A DNA stretch of 64,000 nucleotides from positions 1 through 64,000 of the forward strand of contig NZ_CVSF01000064.1 in the NCBI RefSeq assembly GCF_001179925.1. The letters run 5' to 3'. The stretch comes from Candidatus Pelagibacter communis. GTDB taxonomy: Bacteria; Pseudomonadota; Alphaproteobacteria; Pelagibacterales; Pelagibacteraceae. Below the pieces are notes generated by a model, which saw only the letters and a list, made by a program, of their open reading frames with translations, did no database searches and had not been told where the DNA came from. Made by a program: the position numbers and the translations under genes. Every line of letters starts with the position of its first letter. The stretch's first letter is position 1. Shown in pieces: positions 17,798 to 27,682 of this stretch.

Positions 17798-17803
17798 ATT
17801 ATA
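17798..17803 (-). promoter_or_regulatory. Candidate -10 box of the rpsF operon
   Basis: The minus strand reads a perfect TATAAT here, 32 bases upstream of the rpsF ATG, in the divergent gap between rpsF and fabD. A matching -35 is not convincing (TTGTAA is too close), so this is only a candidate for the promoter of the ribosomal-protein operon. Confidence 0.4.
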
Positions 17804-17852
17804 AGTCTTCAATTACAATACTAAAAAGGGCAAAATTTAAATAAATTTTTAT

Positions 17853-18779
17853 ATGTTTTCAGTAATTTTTCCAGGTCAAGGTTCTCAGATGGTGGGGATG
17901 GGAAAAGAGTTTTACGATAATTTTGATATTGTAAAAAATTTATTTGTACAAGCTGACGATGCACTTAAAATGTCTTTATCTAAGACAATTTTAGAAGGAC
18001 CAAAAGATGAATTGGATCTTACAACGAATACTCAGCCAGCAATATTTTTAATTAGTTATTCAATTTATCAAGTAATAAATAAGGAATTCAATATTGATTT
18101 AAAAAAAGCAAAATTTTTTGCTGGCCATTCATTAGGAGAATATACAGCAATTGCTTGTGCAGATTATTTAGATTTTCAAGATACAATTAGAATTCTTCAG
18201 ATCAGAGGAAATGCTATGCAAAATTCTGTCCCAAAAGGTGAAGGTGGGATGATAGCAGTTTTAGGTACTACAGTTGAAAATATTGAAAATATTTTGACAG
18301 AAAACAAAAAAAATTTTTTAGTTGAAATTGCCAATGACAATTCAGAAGGTCAAATTGTATTAAGTGGAAAATCAGAAGATTTAGAAAAACTTAGCTCTCT
18401 TTTAAAACAAAATAAGATTAAAAACATAAAGCTACCTGTTAGTGCACCATTTCATTGTAGTTTAATGAAAAAAGCTACAGATATTATGAGAGATGAATTA
18501 AATAAATTGAATTTTAAAAAAGGTAACATTCCTTTAATTTCTAATTTTACAGCAAATGAAATATTTAATGCAGATGAACTGAAAAATTTATTAATTAAAC
18601 AAATTGAAAATAGGGTTCGTTGGAGAGAAAGTGTTATTAATATGATTGAAAAGGGGGTAAATCAATTTATTGAAATTGGACCAGGAAAGGTTCTATCTGG
18701 GTTAGTTAAGAGAATTAATAAAGATGTTAAAGTTAGTTCAATTAATAACCAAGATGATATAAAAGAAATTAAATTATGA
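17853..18779 (+). CDS. fabD: Malonyl-CoA:ACP transacylase
   Basis: 308 residues. It loads malonate from CoA onto ACP for fatty acid synthesis. SVIFPGQGSQMVGMG opens the protein, GHSLGEYTAIACA near 91 supplies the nucleophilic serine, and VSAPFHCSLM near 195 the catalytic histidine; IEIGPGKVLSGLVKRI is the conserved C-terminal loop. It overlaps fabG by 4 bases (ATGA), starting a fabD-fabG-acpP-gmk unit. Confidence 0.95.
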   Translation: MFSVIFPGQGSQMVGMGKEFYDNFDIVKNLFVQADDALKMSLSKTILEGPKDELDLTTNTQPAIFLISYSIYQVINKEFNIDLKKAKFFAGHSLGEYTAIACADYLDFQDTIRILQIRGNAMQNSVPKGEGGMIAVLGTTVENIENILTENKKNFLVEIANDNSEGQIVLSGKSEDLEKLSSLLKQNKIKNIKLPVSAPFHCSLMKKATDIMRDELNKLNFKKGNIPLISNFTANEIFNADELKNLLIKQIENRVRWRESVINMIEKGVNQFIEIGPGKVLSGLVKRINKDVKVSSINNQDDIKEIKL

Positions 18780-19510
18780 TAGATTTGAAAAATAAGAAAA
18801 TTATTGTTACAGGTGCCTCAGGCGGAATTGGAAATTCAGTTGTTGAAAAACTAAGTGAACATGGGGCTAATATTTTAGCTACTGGGACAAGAGTAGAAAA
18901 ACTTGAGGCATTAAAAGATAAATTTAAAAATATTAAGATATTAAAATTTGACATATCGCAAATTGATAAAATAGAGGAATTTATTGAAAAAGCTTCAAAT
19001 GAACTTGAGGGATTGGACTGTATTATTAATAACGCGGGTATTACTAAAGATAATTTAGCAATAAGAATGAATACAGAGGAATGGAAGCAAGTAATTGATA
19101 TAAATCTTAACTCTACTTTTTTTATGAGCAAATTTGCTATTAAAAAAATGATGAAAAATAAAAAAGGCAAAATTATTAATATAACATCGGTTGTTGGACA
19201 CACTGGCAATTTAGGACAAGCAAACTATACTGCTTCAAAAGCTGGTATAATTGCAATGTCAAAAAGTTTAGCTATTGAGTATGCAAAAAAGAATATAAAT
19301 ATAAATTGTATATCTCCCGGATTTATTAAAACTGCTATGACAGATAAAATAGACGAAAAATATAAGGATACGATAGTATCAAAAATCCCATCAGGTAGAC
19401 TGGGTGAACCAGAAGATATTGCAAATGCAGTTCTTTTTTTATCTTCAAGTTTATCAGATTATATTAATGGAGAAACATTGCATGTTAATGGGGGCATGTA
19501 TATGGCTTGA
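18776..19510 (+). CDS. fabG: 3-oxoacyl-ACP reductase
   Basis: 244 residues, a short-chain dehydrogenase. VTGASGGIGNSVVEKL near 10-25 is the NADP-binding glycine motif, NNAGITKDN near 84 the structural NNAG, SVVGHTGNLGQANYTASKAG holds Ser/Tyr/Lys of the catalytic triad, and ISPGFIKTAMT the conserved PG loop. It reduces beta-ketoacyl-ACP in fatty acid elongation. Starts inside the fabD stop. Confidence 0.95.
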   Translation: MIDLKNKKIIVTGASGGIGNSVVEKLSEHGANILATGTRVEKLEALKDKFKNIKILKFDISQIDKIEEFIEKASNELEGLDCIINNAGITKDNLAIRMNTEEWKQVIDINLNSTFFMSKFAIKKMMKNKKGKIINITSVVGHTGNLGQANYTASKAGIIAMSKSLAIEYAKKNININCISPGFIKTAMTDKIDEKYKDTIVSKIPSGRLGEPEDIANAVLFLSSSLSDYINGETLHVNGGMYMA

Positions 19511-19559
19511 CAAACTAGGTAATTAAACTATTAACGATTTTATAACAAAAAGGATCAAT

Positions 19560-19799
19560 ATGTCAGAAGATGTTTCAAGCAAAGTAAAAAAAATAGTTGC
19601 AGACCATTTAGGGATTGATGAGGCAAAAGTTACAGAGGAATCTAGTTTTATAGATGATTTAGGTGCTGACAGTTTAGACACAGTAGAACTTGTAATGGCT
19701 TTTGAGGAAGAGTTTGGTTCCGAAATTTCTGATAGTGAAGCTGAAAAAATCTTAACAGTAGGTGATGCTGTTAAATTTATAGAAGGCAAGGCTAACTAA
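19560..19799 (+). CDS. acpP: Acyl carrier protein
   Basis: 79 residues, acidic. [19 protein letters not shown] carries the DSLD serine that receives 4'-phosphopantetheine, and the surrounding helices match bacterial AcpP. A clear AAAGGA ribosome site lies 6-7 bases before the ATG. In many proteobacteria fabF follows acpP; here gmk follows directly after nine bases. Confidence 0.96.
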   Translation: MSEDVSSKVKKIVADHLGIDEAKVTEESSFIDDLGADSLDTVELVMAFEEEFGSEISDSEAEKILTVGDAVKFIEGKAN

Positions 19800-19808
19800 A
19801 AATTTTAA

Positions 19809-20441
19809 ATGCCCACTTCAAAAGATGGGGTAATGGTTATTTTGTCCTCTCCTTCAGGAGCAGGTAAAACAACTCTAGTTAATCTCATTTCTGAGCAAAA
19901 TAACTTTAAAATATCCATATCTCATACAACAAGACAGCCACGACCAAACGAAACTCCAAATAAAGATTATTATTTTGTAGATAATAATGAATTTAAGAGA
20001 CTGATTAAAAATCAAGAGTTTTTAGAATATGCTAAAGTTTTTAACAATTATTATGGAACAACAAGAACACCTGTTATTGAAAAACTAAATAAAGGTCAAA
20101 ACGTAATATTTGATATTGATTGGCAAGGTGCGGATCAAATAAAAAATAAAAATTTAGATTATAAATTAATTACTTTTTTTATATTGCCGCCGAGTAAAGA
20201 AATTTTATATGAAAGATTGTCAAATAGAGAAATGAAAGATAAATTAATTGTTGAGGAAAGAATGAGACAATTTGAAAGAGATGTGCTGCATTGGATTAAT
20301 TATGATTATGTTGTAATTAATGATGATCTTCAAGATTGTTATAAAAAAATTAATAATTTAATTAATGCAGAAATAAATAATGGATCTAAAGATTATGATT
20401 TAGAATATATAAGAAAGCATGTCGAAAAATTAACTCTTTAA
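19809..20441 (+). CDS. gmk: Guanylate kinase
   Basis: 210 residues. It makes GDP/dGDP from GMP/d[19 protein letters not shown] near 11-27 is the P-loop, [22 protein letters not shown] is the GMP-binding signature, and [29 protein letters not shown] is the conserved core. Length is as usual. Its 3' end overlaps the convergent rsmA by 12 bases, leaving no room for a terminator between them. Confidence 0.95.
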   Translation: MPTSKDGVMVILSSPSGAGKTTLVNLISEQNNFKISISHTTRQPRPNETPNKDYYFVDNNEFKRLIKNQEFLEYAKVFNNYYGTTRTPVIEKLNKGQNVIFDIDWQGADQIKNKNLDYKLITFFILPPSKEILYERLSNREMKDKLIVEERMRQFERDVLHWINYDYVVINDDLQDCYKKINNLINAEINNGSKDYDLEYIRKHVEKLTL

Positions 20442-21218
20442 TTTTTCATACTCATCTGCCAACTTTATATAAGTTTCAATGTTCAAATTTTGTGGTCTTA
20501 GGTCTAAATTTATTTTGAGTTTTTTCACAATATGTATGTTTTTTTTAAATAACAAATTAAAAGGTTTCTTTATCATTTTTCTTCGATGAGCAAAAAAAGT
20601 TCTAGTAATTCTTTCAAGATTTTCAGAATTCTCTAATTGATAAAAATTTTGTTTAGGCTCGAAATACAAAATTGTGCTATCAATTTTAGGTTTTGGTGAA
20701 AAACTCGAAGGTTTTACATCACAAATTTTTTTGATATTCAATTTCCAATTAGATATTACAGACAATCTTCCATAATTTTTTGTATTTGGCAAAGCTATAA
20801 TCCTATCTGCAACTTCTTTTTGAAACATTAATATGAGGTGACTAAACCAAAAATTTCTATTTTTTATATTAAGTATCCACTTACATAAAATTTCAGTAGA
20901 AATATTATAAGGAAGATTTCCAAAGACTATAAGTTTTTCTTTGTGTAATAAATTTTCATTTATTTTGAGAACATCTTCATTAATTACTTTTATTTGAGAC
21001 TCAAAATTATTTTGTAATAAAGAGGCTAATCTATTATCTTTTTCGATTACAATTAATTCTTTTGGGTTTTTTTCTAAAATTTTTATTGTTAAATTACCAG
21101 TTCCAGGTCCAATTTCTAAAATTGATTTGTTATAAATATCAACCGTATCTAAAATTTTTTTGATTATGTTTAAGTCAACTAAAAAATTTTGGCCTAAACT
21201 TTTTTTTGCTTTTATCAC
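20430..21218 (-). CDS. rsmA: 16S rRNA dimethyladenosine transferase
   Basis: 262 residues (KsgA). It dimethylates two adjacent adenines in the 3' hairpin of 16S r[22 protein letters not shown] opens the family, [17 protein letters not shown] near 39 is the SAM-binding motif I, and [12 protein letters not shown] near 107 is the NLPY catalytic motif. Overlaps the pdxA end by 4 bases. The pdxA-rsmA order after surA and lptD is common in proteobacteria. Confidence 0.94.
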   Translation of the reverse strand: MIKAKKSLGQNFLVDLNIIKKILDTVDIYNKSILEIGPGTGNLTIKILEKNPKELIVIEKDNRLASLLQNNFESQIKVINEDVLKINENLLHKEKLIVFGNLPYNISTEILCKWILNIKNRNFWFSHLILMFQKEVADRIIALPNTKNYGRLSVISNWKLNIKKICDVKPSSFSPKPKIDSTILYFEPKQNFYQLENSENLERITRTFFAHRRKMIKKPFNLLFKKNIHIVKKLKINLDLRPQNLNIETYIKLADEYEKLKS

Positions 21219-22168
21219 CTGTTATCTAGAAAATCTAAAGCTTTGATTAAACTCAATGGGTTTGATTTATTTTTGCCAACCATTTCAATATTTGGTCCAT
21301 GGTCGGGTGATAAACGTAAAATAGGTAAACCCATTGTTATATTAATAGCATTATATTCGTATAGAGATTTAAAAGGACCTAAAACTTGATCATGATACAT
21401 ACCTAAAATTACATTAAATTTTTTCCTATTTTTTTTTAAAAATATCGTATCTGCAGAGTAAGGCCCTTTTACATTGATATTCTTTTTAAACTTACTTTTA
21501 ATTACTTGAGGAATAATTTTTTCATCTTCATTAAAATTTGAAACACTTTCACAGTGTGGATTTAAACCTGTTACTGCAATTTTGGCTTTAATTTTAAGCT
21601 TTTTTTTGAAAAAGCTATCTATCAATTCAATTTTTTCAGAAATCAATTTTTTTGAAACTTTGTTTGCAACTTGTTTTAGGGGCAAATGTGTTGTTAAAGG
21701 ACATACGGATAGTTCTTTATTATAAATAAGCATTCCAGTTTTATTTCTTTTAAATTTATAAGAAATATATTCAGTTATTCCTAAAAATTTTTTATTCAAA
21801 AAATTTTTCTTATTAATTGGTCCATTTATTAACTTATTTGTAAATCCTTTATGCATTAAATCACATGCAACATCGAATGACTTTTTTAAATAAATTCTTA
21901 AAGATTTTTTGTTAGAGGTATTCTTAAAATTTATGTCTATAATATTTAAACATTTATTATTAATCTTTTTTTTAATAATTCGCTCAACCTCTAATATCTC
22001 TAATTTTTTTTTATAATTTAATTTCTTCATGTGTCTCATTAAAATTTTTTTACAACAAATAAGAACAAGAGGACTTTTATATTTTTTTTTTCTCAGTGCC
22101 TTAAATAGAATTTCAAAAAAAATACTGTTTGGTTCACCAGCAACTAATAATATTGGGTTATTTTTCAT
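21215..22168 (-). CDS. pdxA: 4-hydroxythreonine-4-phosphate dehydrogenase
   Basis: 317 residues. It oxidises 4-phosphohydroxythreonine in pyridoxal phosphate synthesis. KGFTNKLINGPINKKNF near 117, GLNPHCESVSNF near 210, GPYSADTIF near 243, ILGMYHDQVLGPFKSL near 260 (metal-binding histidine) and LRLSPDHGPNIEMVG near 290 are the PdxA signature segments. The sequence is unusually lysine-rich, in line with the AT bias. Overlaps surA by 11 bases. Confidence 0.92.
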   Translation of the reverse strand: MKNNPILLVAGEPNSIFFEILFKALRKKKYKSPLVLICCKKILMRHMKKLNYKKKLEILEVERIIKKKINNKCLNIIDINFKNTSNKKSLRIYLKKSFDVACDLMHKGFTNKLINGPINKKNFLNKKFLGITEYISYKFKRNKTGMLIYNKELSVCPLTTHLPLKQVANKVSKKLISEKIELIDSFFKKKLKIKAKIAVTGLNPHCESVSNFNEDEKIIPQVIKSKFKKNINVKGPYSADTIFLKKNRKKFNVILGMYHDQVLGPFKSLYEYNAINITMGLPILRLSPDHGPNIEMVGKNKSNPLSLIKALDFLDNR

Positions 22169-23084
22169 TTATAGAATAATTTAATTTTGATTTGTTGAAA
22201 TATATTTTTGAAAATTTATTTAATTGTTCATTTGTTTCTTGATTTATCAATCTCTCAACTTCTTTATTTTTATCGATATTGATTTCGACAACTCTTTTAT
22301 CTTCAATTTTAAGTATTAAAAAATTATTTGCTAATTTAATTAAATCAGTAAACTCACCTTTATTAATTTCACTTAATTTGTCTTTAATATTCTTTGATAA
22401 ACTTATTTCACTAACCCAACCTATTTTCCCTCCAAATTTTGAACTATCCGAGTCACTATAAATATTTGCAGTATTATTAAAACCTATTTGATTGATACTA
22501 ATTTTTATTTCATTTAAATAATCTTGTATTGTCCTATTTTTTTTTTTTGTAAATACAATTTCAGATAAAAAATATTCTTTCTTTGAATCTTCTTGCATCG
22601 CGTTAACTCTCGAAAGAATTTTTTTTTTATCAATTTTTACTTGATTATTATATTTTGAAAAAATTAAATCATTCCAATATAAATCTATTTCAATTTTTTC
22701 TTTAATTTTTGATAAGTTATAATTTGTTTTTTGTTTTAATATTTTTTCGAATTCTTTATCATTATTGAAACCTAATCTTGTATAAAGATCTTTCATGTAA
22801 TCATCCACAAATTGATTAGCACCCTCCATAGTTGTAAATTTTTTAATTTCTTTTTTTTTTATTATTTGTTTAATTAAGGAATTTTTTGCTATCTCTAATT
22901 TCTGATTATAATTTAGTTGATTAAGATTTGAATTTAATATTTCTAAATAGTTTATCTCATTTTCTAAGTCATAATTTGTGATTATTTCATTATCCACTAA
23001 AACTTCAATCTTTATATCTGCCAACAAAATCTTATTGGAAAAAAAAATTGTTATAATTAAAAATAAAATTTTCTTTTTGATCAT
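22158..23084 (-). CDS. surA: SurA-like periplasmic chaperone / peptidyl-prolyl isomerase
   Basis: 308 residues. The first 22 residues form a signal peptide (KKKILFLIITIFFSNKILLA). IKIEVLVDNEIITNYDLENEINYLEIL matches the start of SurA N-domains. The C-terminal half (about 165-275) is a parvulin-type PPIase domain, with SEIVFTKKKN, FGGKIGWVSEISLSKNIKDKLSEINKGEFTDLIK and FLILKIEDKR. SurA assists folding of beta-barrel proteins; it starts at the lptD stop, fitting a role with that porin-like partner. Confidence 0.82.
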   Translation of the reverse strand: MIKKKILFLIITIFFSNKILLADIKIEVLVDNEIITNYDLENEINYLEILNSNLNQLNYNQKLEIAKNSLIKQIIKKKEIKKFTTMEGANQFVDDYMKDLYTRLGFNNDKEFEKILKQKTNYNLSKIKEKIEIDLYWNDLIFSKYNNQVKIDKKKILSRVNAMQEDSKKEYFLSEIVFTKKKNRTIQDYLNEIKISINQIGFNNTANIYSDSDSSKFGGKIGWVSEISLSKNIKDKLSEINKGEFTDLIKLANNFLILKIEDKRVVEINIDKNKEVERLINQETNEQLNKFSKIYFNKSKLNYSINEK

Positions 23085-25459
23085 TATTGCTTAATATTTG
23101 GACTACTTACTTCAGCAAAAGGTGTTATTGTTAATTTGAAGAAAATACTTTCATCAGGTTTCAATTCTCTATCACTATAAAAATCTTTATTATACTCTAT
23201 AGATGCAGCCAAACAGTCATTCTTATATTGGTACATAAAATTATAGTATTCAGTTAAATCTTTTGCTTTATTTTTTCTTGTCGAAAATGCAAAACTATTT
23301 GATTTATTTAAATTATAACTTGTTGTGTTAGATAAGTATGAACTTTTACTAGATGTGTTGTTTTCATTAAGATAATCAAATGTTGTAATAAAATTATTAA
23401 ATTTAAAATCAGTAATTAAATTTTCATAATTTATATCTTGAAGGTTATTCTTGATAGATGAAATATATTTAGTTGTTATCGCTTCACTTGGATTAAACAT
23501 GATCTCGCTAAATAGATTAGATGTTTTTTCTCCAATTTGATTATTGTTAGGAAGATCATCATTTTGCTCTAATCTAAAATTATTTGCTAATTTAAAATTG
23601 AATAATTCGTTGGTATTTAGTTTATCTAGTATTGAGTAGTCAAATCCATAGGCAGCAGATAAACCACCCTCTACACTTGTGTCATCGGTAGTTCTATCTA
23701 ATGAATAAATATTAGTTATATTTATTTTTCTCTCAACACTTCTCTCATTTTTGGTGTGATTAGGTGCCGCTTTTAAAGATATTTTTGGTTTAAAGATTTT
23801 TTGATAATTATCTTCATCTTTAATTAAGGGAAAACTTGAGTTAAATTGATACATACTTGAAATAAAAAAGTTTTTTTTATTTTTGTAATCTGAATTTCTA
23901 TTTTCACTATTAGTATTTCTAACTAAAAATTCATGACTATTTAAAAAACCATATTTACTTATTTGAGGAATTGAATTGAAAATAAAATTATTTACATTTC
24001 TTTTTTCTAGAACATTTGTATCGTATTGTCTTACTAAAGTATCAGATTCAAATAAAAAATTTCCATCTAAATTTGATAAGTTATTAAAATTTTTTGCTAG
24101 TTTTAATCTTGGAAAAATGTATTCATATCTATCATTATCTTTTTTACTTAAATTTTCATATATGGTTGAACTCAAATTAATAGATAAATTGTTAGAATAT
24201 AAATCTAAATTAAGCGAATTTACCATCGTATCGTTATCATTAATTAGATCACTCTTTATTTTATCGGATTTTAAATAAGTGTCGTTTGAAGTAGTTTGAA
24301 GTTTCAAATTAAGTTTACTTGACTCAAAGTCTTGTACTGTTAGATTTTTATCATATTCATAGAAAAAGTGATTTTTAGAGTTTTCGTCTTTTTCTGCAAA
24401 TAAACTAAAATCTGCAATGTGATTGGTATTGGAATTAACTTGTCTGTATTCCGTCTGGAGTAAAATTTTATCATCAGCATAAAGTCTTGGAGAAAAAGTT
24501 GCATCCTTGTTTTCTGCAATAGCTAAAAAATACGGAGTGTTTAAATAATTATCCGAATTAGGTGAATTTTTTATTGCAGGAATTAAAAAACCAGATCTCC
24601 TTTTGACTGTTGGGTCTGGATGAAAAAACTTTGGAAAATATGCAATTGGTAAATCGTAAACTCTTAACAACGCATTATCATATGAAATCTCTCGCTTTTT
24701 TTTATCATGCGTAATATTTTTTGCACTGAATTGCCAAGGTGGACATCCTTCTCTCTTTTTACATGTCGTAAAAACTCCTTTAGTAATTCCAGATGAATTT
24801 TCATCAATATTACCACTGTTTCCTCTTAATCTATAATTTTGACTTGATGAATTATTAAGATCTATTTTTACATCTTTTCCAAAAACTTTTCCTGAGCTAG
24901 TATTAATATAAGCAATAGACGTTTTAAAAGTATTTGACTGAGCATCTTTACTGATAAGATTTTTTGCTTTAATTAAATTTTTATTAATTTCAAAAACAAA
25001 ACTATCAACAAAATGAGTATTACCAAAATTATCTTCAATTTTTGTAGTTTGATCTGAACTCACAATATTATTTTTTTGATCATAAAATATTTGATCGTTC
25101 TTAATTATAAAACTTCCGTCTATTTGGAAAACTTCAATATTTCCATTTGCTTTAATACTTAAATTTTTTTGATCGAAGACTGCATTATCGTATTTTATCT
25201 TTATCTTTTTAGATTTAATTAATGCCAATCCATTTCCAATTGACTTTAAAATATCTGTTTCCTTATAATATATATACTTATCTGAAATTATTTCTAAATT
25301 ATTATCTTTAGAAATTGCAGTACCTTTATAAGCATTTATTTGATCTCCTTCATCTAAAATTTCAATATTTTTGCTTTTCAAGGTAAATGAATCTGAAAAT
25401 GCAATATTTTGAAAGCATAAGATGCATATCAAGGTTATAATTTTAAAACTATTTTTCAT
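23084..25459 (-). CDS. lptD: LPS assembly outer membrane protein LptD
   Basis: 791 residues. A signal peptide (about 1-22) is followed by an OstA/LptA-like beta-jellyroll (about 25-170; repeated strands such as AYKGTAISKDNNLEIISDKYIYY) and then a large beta-barrel. CKKREGCPPWQFSAKNITHDKKKREISYDNA near 233 is the LptD signature containing conserved cysteines, and AYFPKFFHPDPTVKRRSGFLIPA follows. It inserts lipopolysaccharide into the outer leaflet. It lies in the lptF-lptG-lptD-surA operon, so the cell very likely makes LPS. Confidence 0.9.
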   Translation of the reverse strand: MKNSFKIITLICILCFQNIAFSDSFTLKSKNIEILDEGDQINAYKGTAISKDNNLEIISDKYIYYKETDILKSIGNGLALIKSKKIKIKYDNAVFDQKNLSIKANGNIEVFQIDGSFIIKNDQIFYDQKNNIVSSDQTTKIEDNFGNTHFVDSFVFEINKNLIKAKNLISKDAQSNTFKTSIAYINTSSGKVFGKDVKIDLNNSSSQNYRLRGNSGNIDENSSGITKGVFTTCKKREGCPPWQFSAKNITHDKKKREISYDNALLRVYDLPIAYFPKFFHPDPTVKRRSGFLIPAIKNSPNSDNYLNTPYFLAIAENKDATFSPRLYADDKILLQTEYRQVNSNTNHIADFSLFAEKDENSKNHFFYEYDKNLTVQDFESSKLNLKLQTTSNDTYLKSDKIKSDLINDNDTMVNSLNLDLYSNNLSINLSSTIYENLSKKDNDRYEYIFPRLKLAKNFNNLSNLDGNFLFESDTLVRQYDTNVLEKRNVNNFIFNSIPQISKYGFLNSHEFLVRNTNSENRNSDYKNKKNFFISSMYQFNSSFPLIKDEDNYQKIFKPKISLKAAPNHTKNERSVERKINITNIYSLDRTTDDTSVEGGLSAAYGFDYSILDKLNTNELFNFKLANNFRLEQNDDLPNNNQIGEKTSNLFSEIMFNPSEAITTKYISSIKNNLQDINYENLITDFKFNNFITTFDYLNENNTSSKSSYLSNTTSYNLNKSNSFAFSTRKNKAKDLTEYYNFMYQYKNDCLAASIEYNKDFYSDRELKPDESIFFKLTITPFAEVSSPNIKQ

Positions 25460-26528
25460 TAATGTTTACAAGTCCTATTGCTGATAAAACAAATATTATA
25501 AACAATGGAAAAAATATTGATGGATATACTGGAATTTTTCCATTGTTTCCTAAAGAATTAAAGATAAAATTTATATAATAAATCAAAACTGATAAAAGTA
25601 CTCCAGTTATTATGTGAAACAAAAGTGATTTGTTTTTTGAGAAGTTAAACATAACTATAATAGAGAATATGGTAAAGACTCCATAAAAAAGCGGAGTAGT
25701 AAAAAGCTTAAGTAATTGGATCGTTATTTCATCAGTAGAATAGCCAAATTTCTTATAATCCTCTTTGATTTCGTAAAGTCTTAATATGTCAAAAGATGAT
25801 ATATTTGAAAAAAGTTTATTTATTTTCTCAGAATTAAAGTTTGATGATATTTGAATTGTTCCCTCAATATTCTCCGTATTGTTTTCAATAGTGATATTTG
25901 GATTATGAATAATCCAATTGTAGTCGTTAATATCTATTTTATTTGATTGAATAGTTTTTATTAATTTAAAATCTGAGTCGAATTCATTGATGATATTTTC
26001 AAATAAAAATTTATCATTAATAAATTTAGATTTAATTATATATTTTTTTCCATTTATTTCATCTTTAATCCATAGTCCACTTTCAGTAACCATCGCAAGA
26101 TACTTATTGTCATTAGAGAAATTATTTTTGATATCTGAATAATAAAATTTTAGTTTTGAGGCAATATTGTAATAGATAATTACATTAAAAACTCCAATAA
26201 ATATAGATAACAAAAACAAAATTTTAATTATCTTTAAATTACTAAGACCAACCTTTTTAAGCAAATTAAGTTCTTCATTTTTGATCAAATCATATAAAAA
26301 AAATTGTGTTGATATTAAAAAAATAAATGGAAATATTTCAAATAAGGTTATTGGAGCATTTAATAAAGTCATAAAGTAAGGAAAAAAAAAGTTAGCATTC
26401 ACATCTCTAAAAAAATTGATTTCCTCAAGAATTCCTAAAATAAAAATTAAAGCTAAAAATATTAACGATATATTAATAAATTTTCTAAGAAAATTTGTAA
26501 TTATATATTTTTGATAAATTTTAAACAT
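25449..26528 (-). CDS. lptG: LPS export permease LptG
   Basis: About 359 residues from MFKIYQKYI; an upstream ATG at 26561 is inside lptF and less likely. Three membrane helices at each end flank a periplasmic beta-jellyroll (about 130-270), the layout of the YjgP/YjgQ family. FLRKFINISLIFLALIFIL and LLKLFTTPLFYGVFTIFSI are typical helices. With LptF it forms the inner-membrane part of the ABC machine that extracts LPS. It overlaps lptF by 8 bases and lptD by 11. Confidence 0.87.
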   Translation of the reverse strand: MFKIYQKYIITNFLRKFINISLIFLALIFILGILEEINFFRDVNANFFFPYFMTLLNAPITLFEIFPFIFLISTQFFLYDLIKNEELNLLKKVGLSNLKIIKILFLLSIFIGVFNVIIYYNIASKLKFYYSDIKNNFSNDNKYLAMVTESGLWIKDEINGKKYIIKSKFINDKFLFENIINEFDSDFKLIKTIQSNKIDINDYNWIIHNPNITIENNTENIEGTIQISSNFNSEKINKLFSNISSFDILRLYEIKEDYKKFGYSTDEITIQLLKLFTTPLFYGVFTIFSIIVMFNFSKNKSLLFHIITGVLLSVLIYYINFIFNSLGNNGKIPVYPSIFFPLFIIFVLSAIGLVNINEK

Positions 26529-27624
26529 TTTTAACCAATCTATAAAATAATGAATATCCAATTATAAAAATAATCATTGGTATCAAGAGATACATTATTG
26601 TAAAATTAATTGATGTAACAGAGTATCGTACCGATACCTCTGAATATACTAAAAGAAAAAAAATCATCAAAAATATTAAATTTACTTTAGTTTTATAATT
26701 TTTTTCATTTTTTGAATACAATGTTAAAAAACAAGAAAATAAAACAATTAAAGGAATAAAGATTGGTTTGTATAACCTTATAAATAATTCTCGTTTAGTC
26801 TCTTTAATTAGATTCTCATCACACTTAAATTGTTGGAATTTATTATTCTCAATATCTAGAAAGCAACTTAATAATATTTTAGTGTCTATTTCTTGAATTT
26901 TAGGGACGGTGATAGTTTTTGAATTTAAATCTTTTAAACTGAAATTAATTTGATCGAAATCAAACAAATTAATTTTTGATTTCTCAAAATTTATCACTCT
27001 ACCATCAAAAAGTTTAAGAGTTTTTTGAAATTCATCGTCTATAAGAATTCCTTTATTTGCATATATCATTTTTGAGTTTTTTTTATTGGTTTCTTCTAAG
27101 AAAATATTTTTGAAACTCCCATCGTTTTCTTTTCTATCAATAAATATAGTTAAACCATCAGTAACGTTTATGAATTTTCCTTCTTTAATCAAAGATGTAA
27201 AAAAATCAACATTTGAATTTTTTATAAAATTTCTAGCTTCAAGTTTTGATAATGGAGAAATATATGAACCAAGAATAATTTGAAAAAAAACAAAAATAAA
27301 AGAAAAGACTATTAACTTATTAATGAAATTTATCTTGCTAACGCCATTCACCCAAAAAATGAAAATCTCATTTTTGAATTCATATTTTAAAATTGTATAA
27401 AAAATTGAGATAAAAAATATGAAAGGTAATATTCTATGTATAATTTTTGGAAAATTTAATACGGAATAAAAGAAATAGATCTTTAATCCGTGACCATCTT
27501 CAGTAACAAAATCAAAATAGTTAACAGCTTGAATAGTCCAAACAATTAAGCCCACAATAAGCAAAGAAGCCACAAAAAATGTAACGATATCTAGGTAAAA
27601 TTTTCTAAATATTAATTTTTTCAT
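26521..27624 (-). CDS. lptF: LPS export permease LptF
   Basis: About 367 residues from the ATG at 27624 (a GTG at 27642 would add six residues). Same architecture as LptG: three N-terminal helices, a periplasmic jellyroll (about 130-255) and three C-terminal helices. SPLSKLEARNFIKNSNVDFFTSLIKEGKFINVTDGLTIFIDRKENDG is the conserved start of the periplasmic domain in this family. First gene of the leftward LPS-assembly operon, divergent from pepA. Confidence 0.87.
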   Translation of the reverse strand: MKKLIFRKFYLDIVTFFVASLLIVGLIVWTIQAVNYFDFVTEDGHGLKIYFFYSVLNFPKIIHRILPFIFFISIFYTILKYEFKNEIFIFWVNGVSKINFINKLIVFSFIFVFFQIILGSYISPLSKLEARNFIKNSNVDFFTSLIKEGKFINVTDGLTIFIDRKENDGSFKNIFLEETNKKNSKMIYANKGILIDDEFQKTLKLFDGRVINFEKSKINLFDFDQINFSLKDLNSKTITVPKIQEIDTKILLSCFLDIENNKFQQFKCDENLIKETKRELFIRLYKPIFIPLIVLFSCFLTLYSKNEKNYKTKVNLIFLMIFFLLVYSEVSVRYSVTSINFTIMYLLIPMIIFIIGYSLFYRLVKNV

Positions 27625-27682
27625 TGAAAATATTTTTACCACATATATAGCATTTGCTCGTATAAAGTGTATTTAAAAATTT

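Noticed and set aside
18769-19209. Open frame of about 146 codons opposite fabG
   Set aside because: It lies wholly within a clear short-chain dehydrogenase on the other strand and has low-complexity hydrophobic composition from antisense AT-rich codons.
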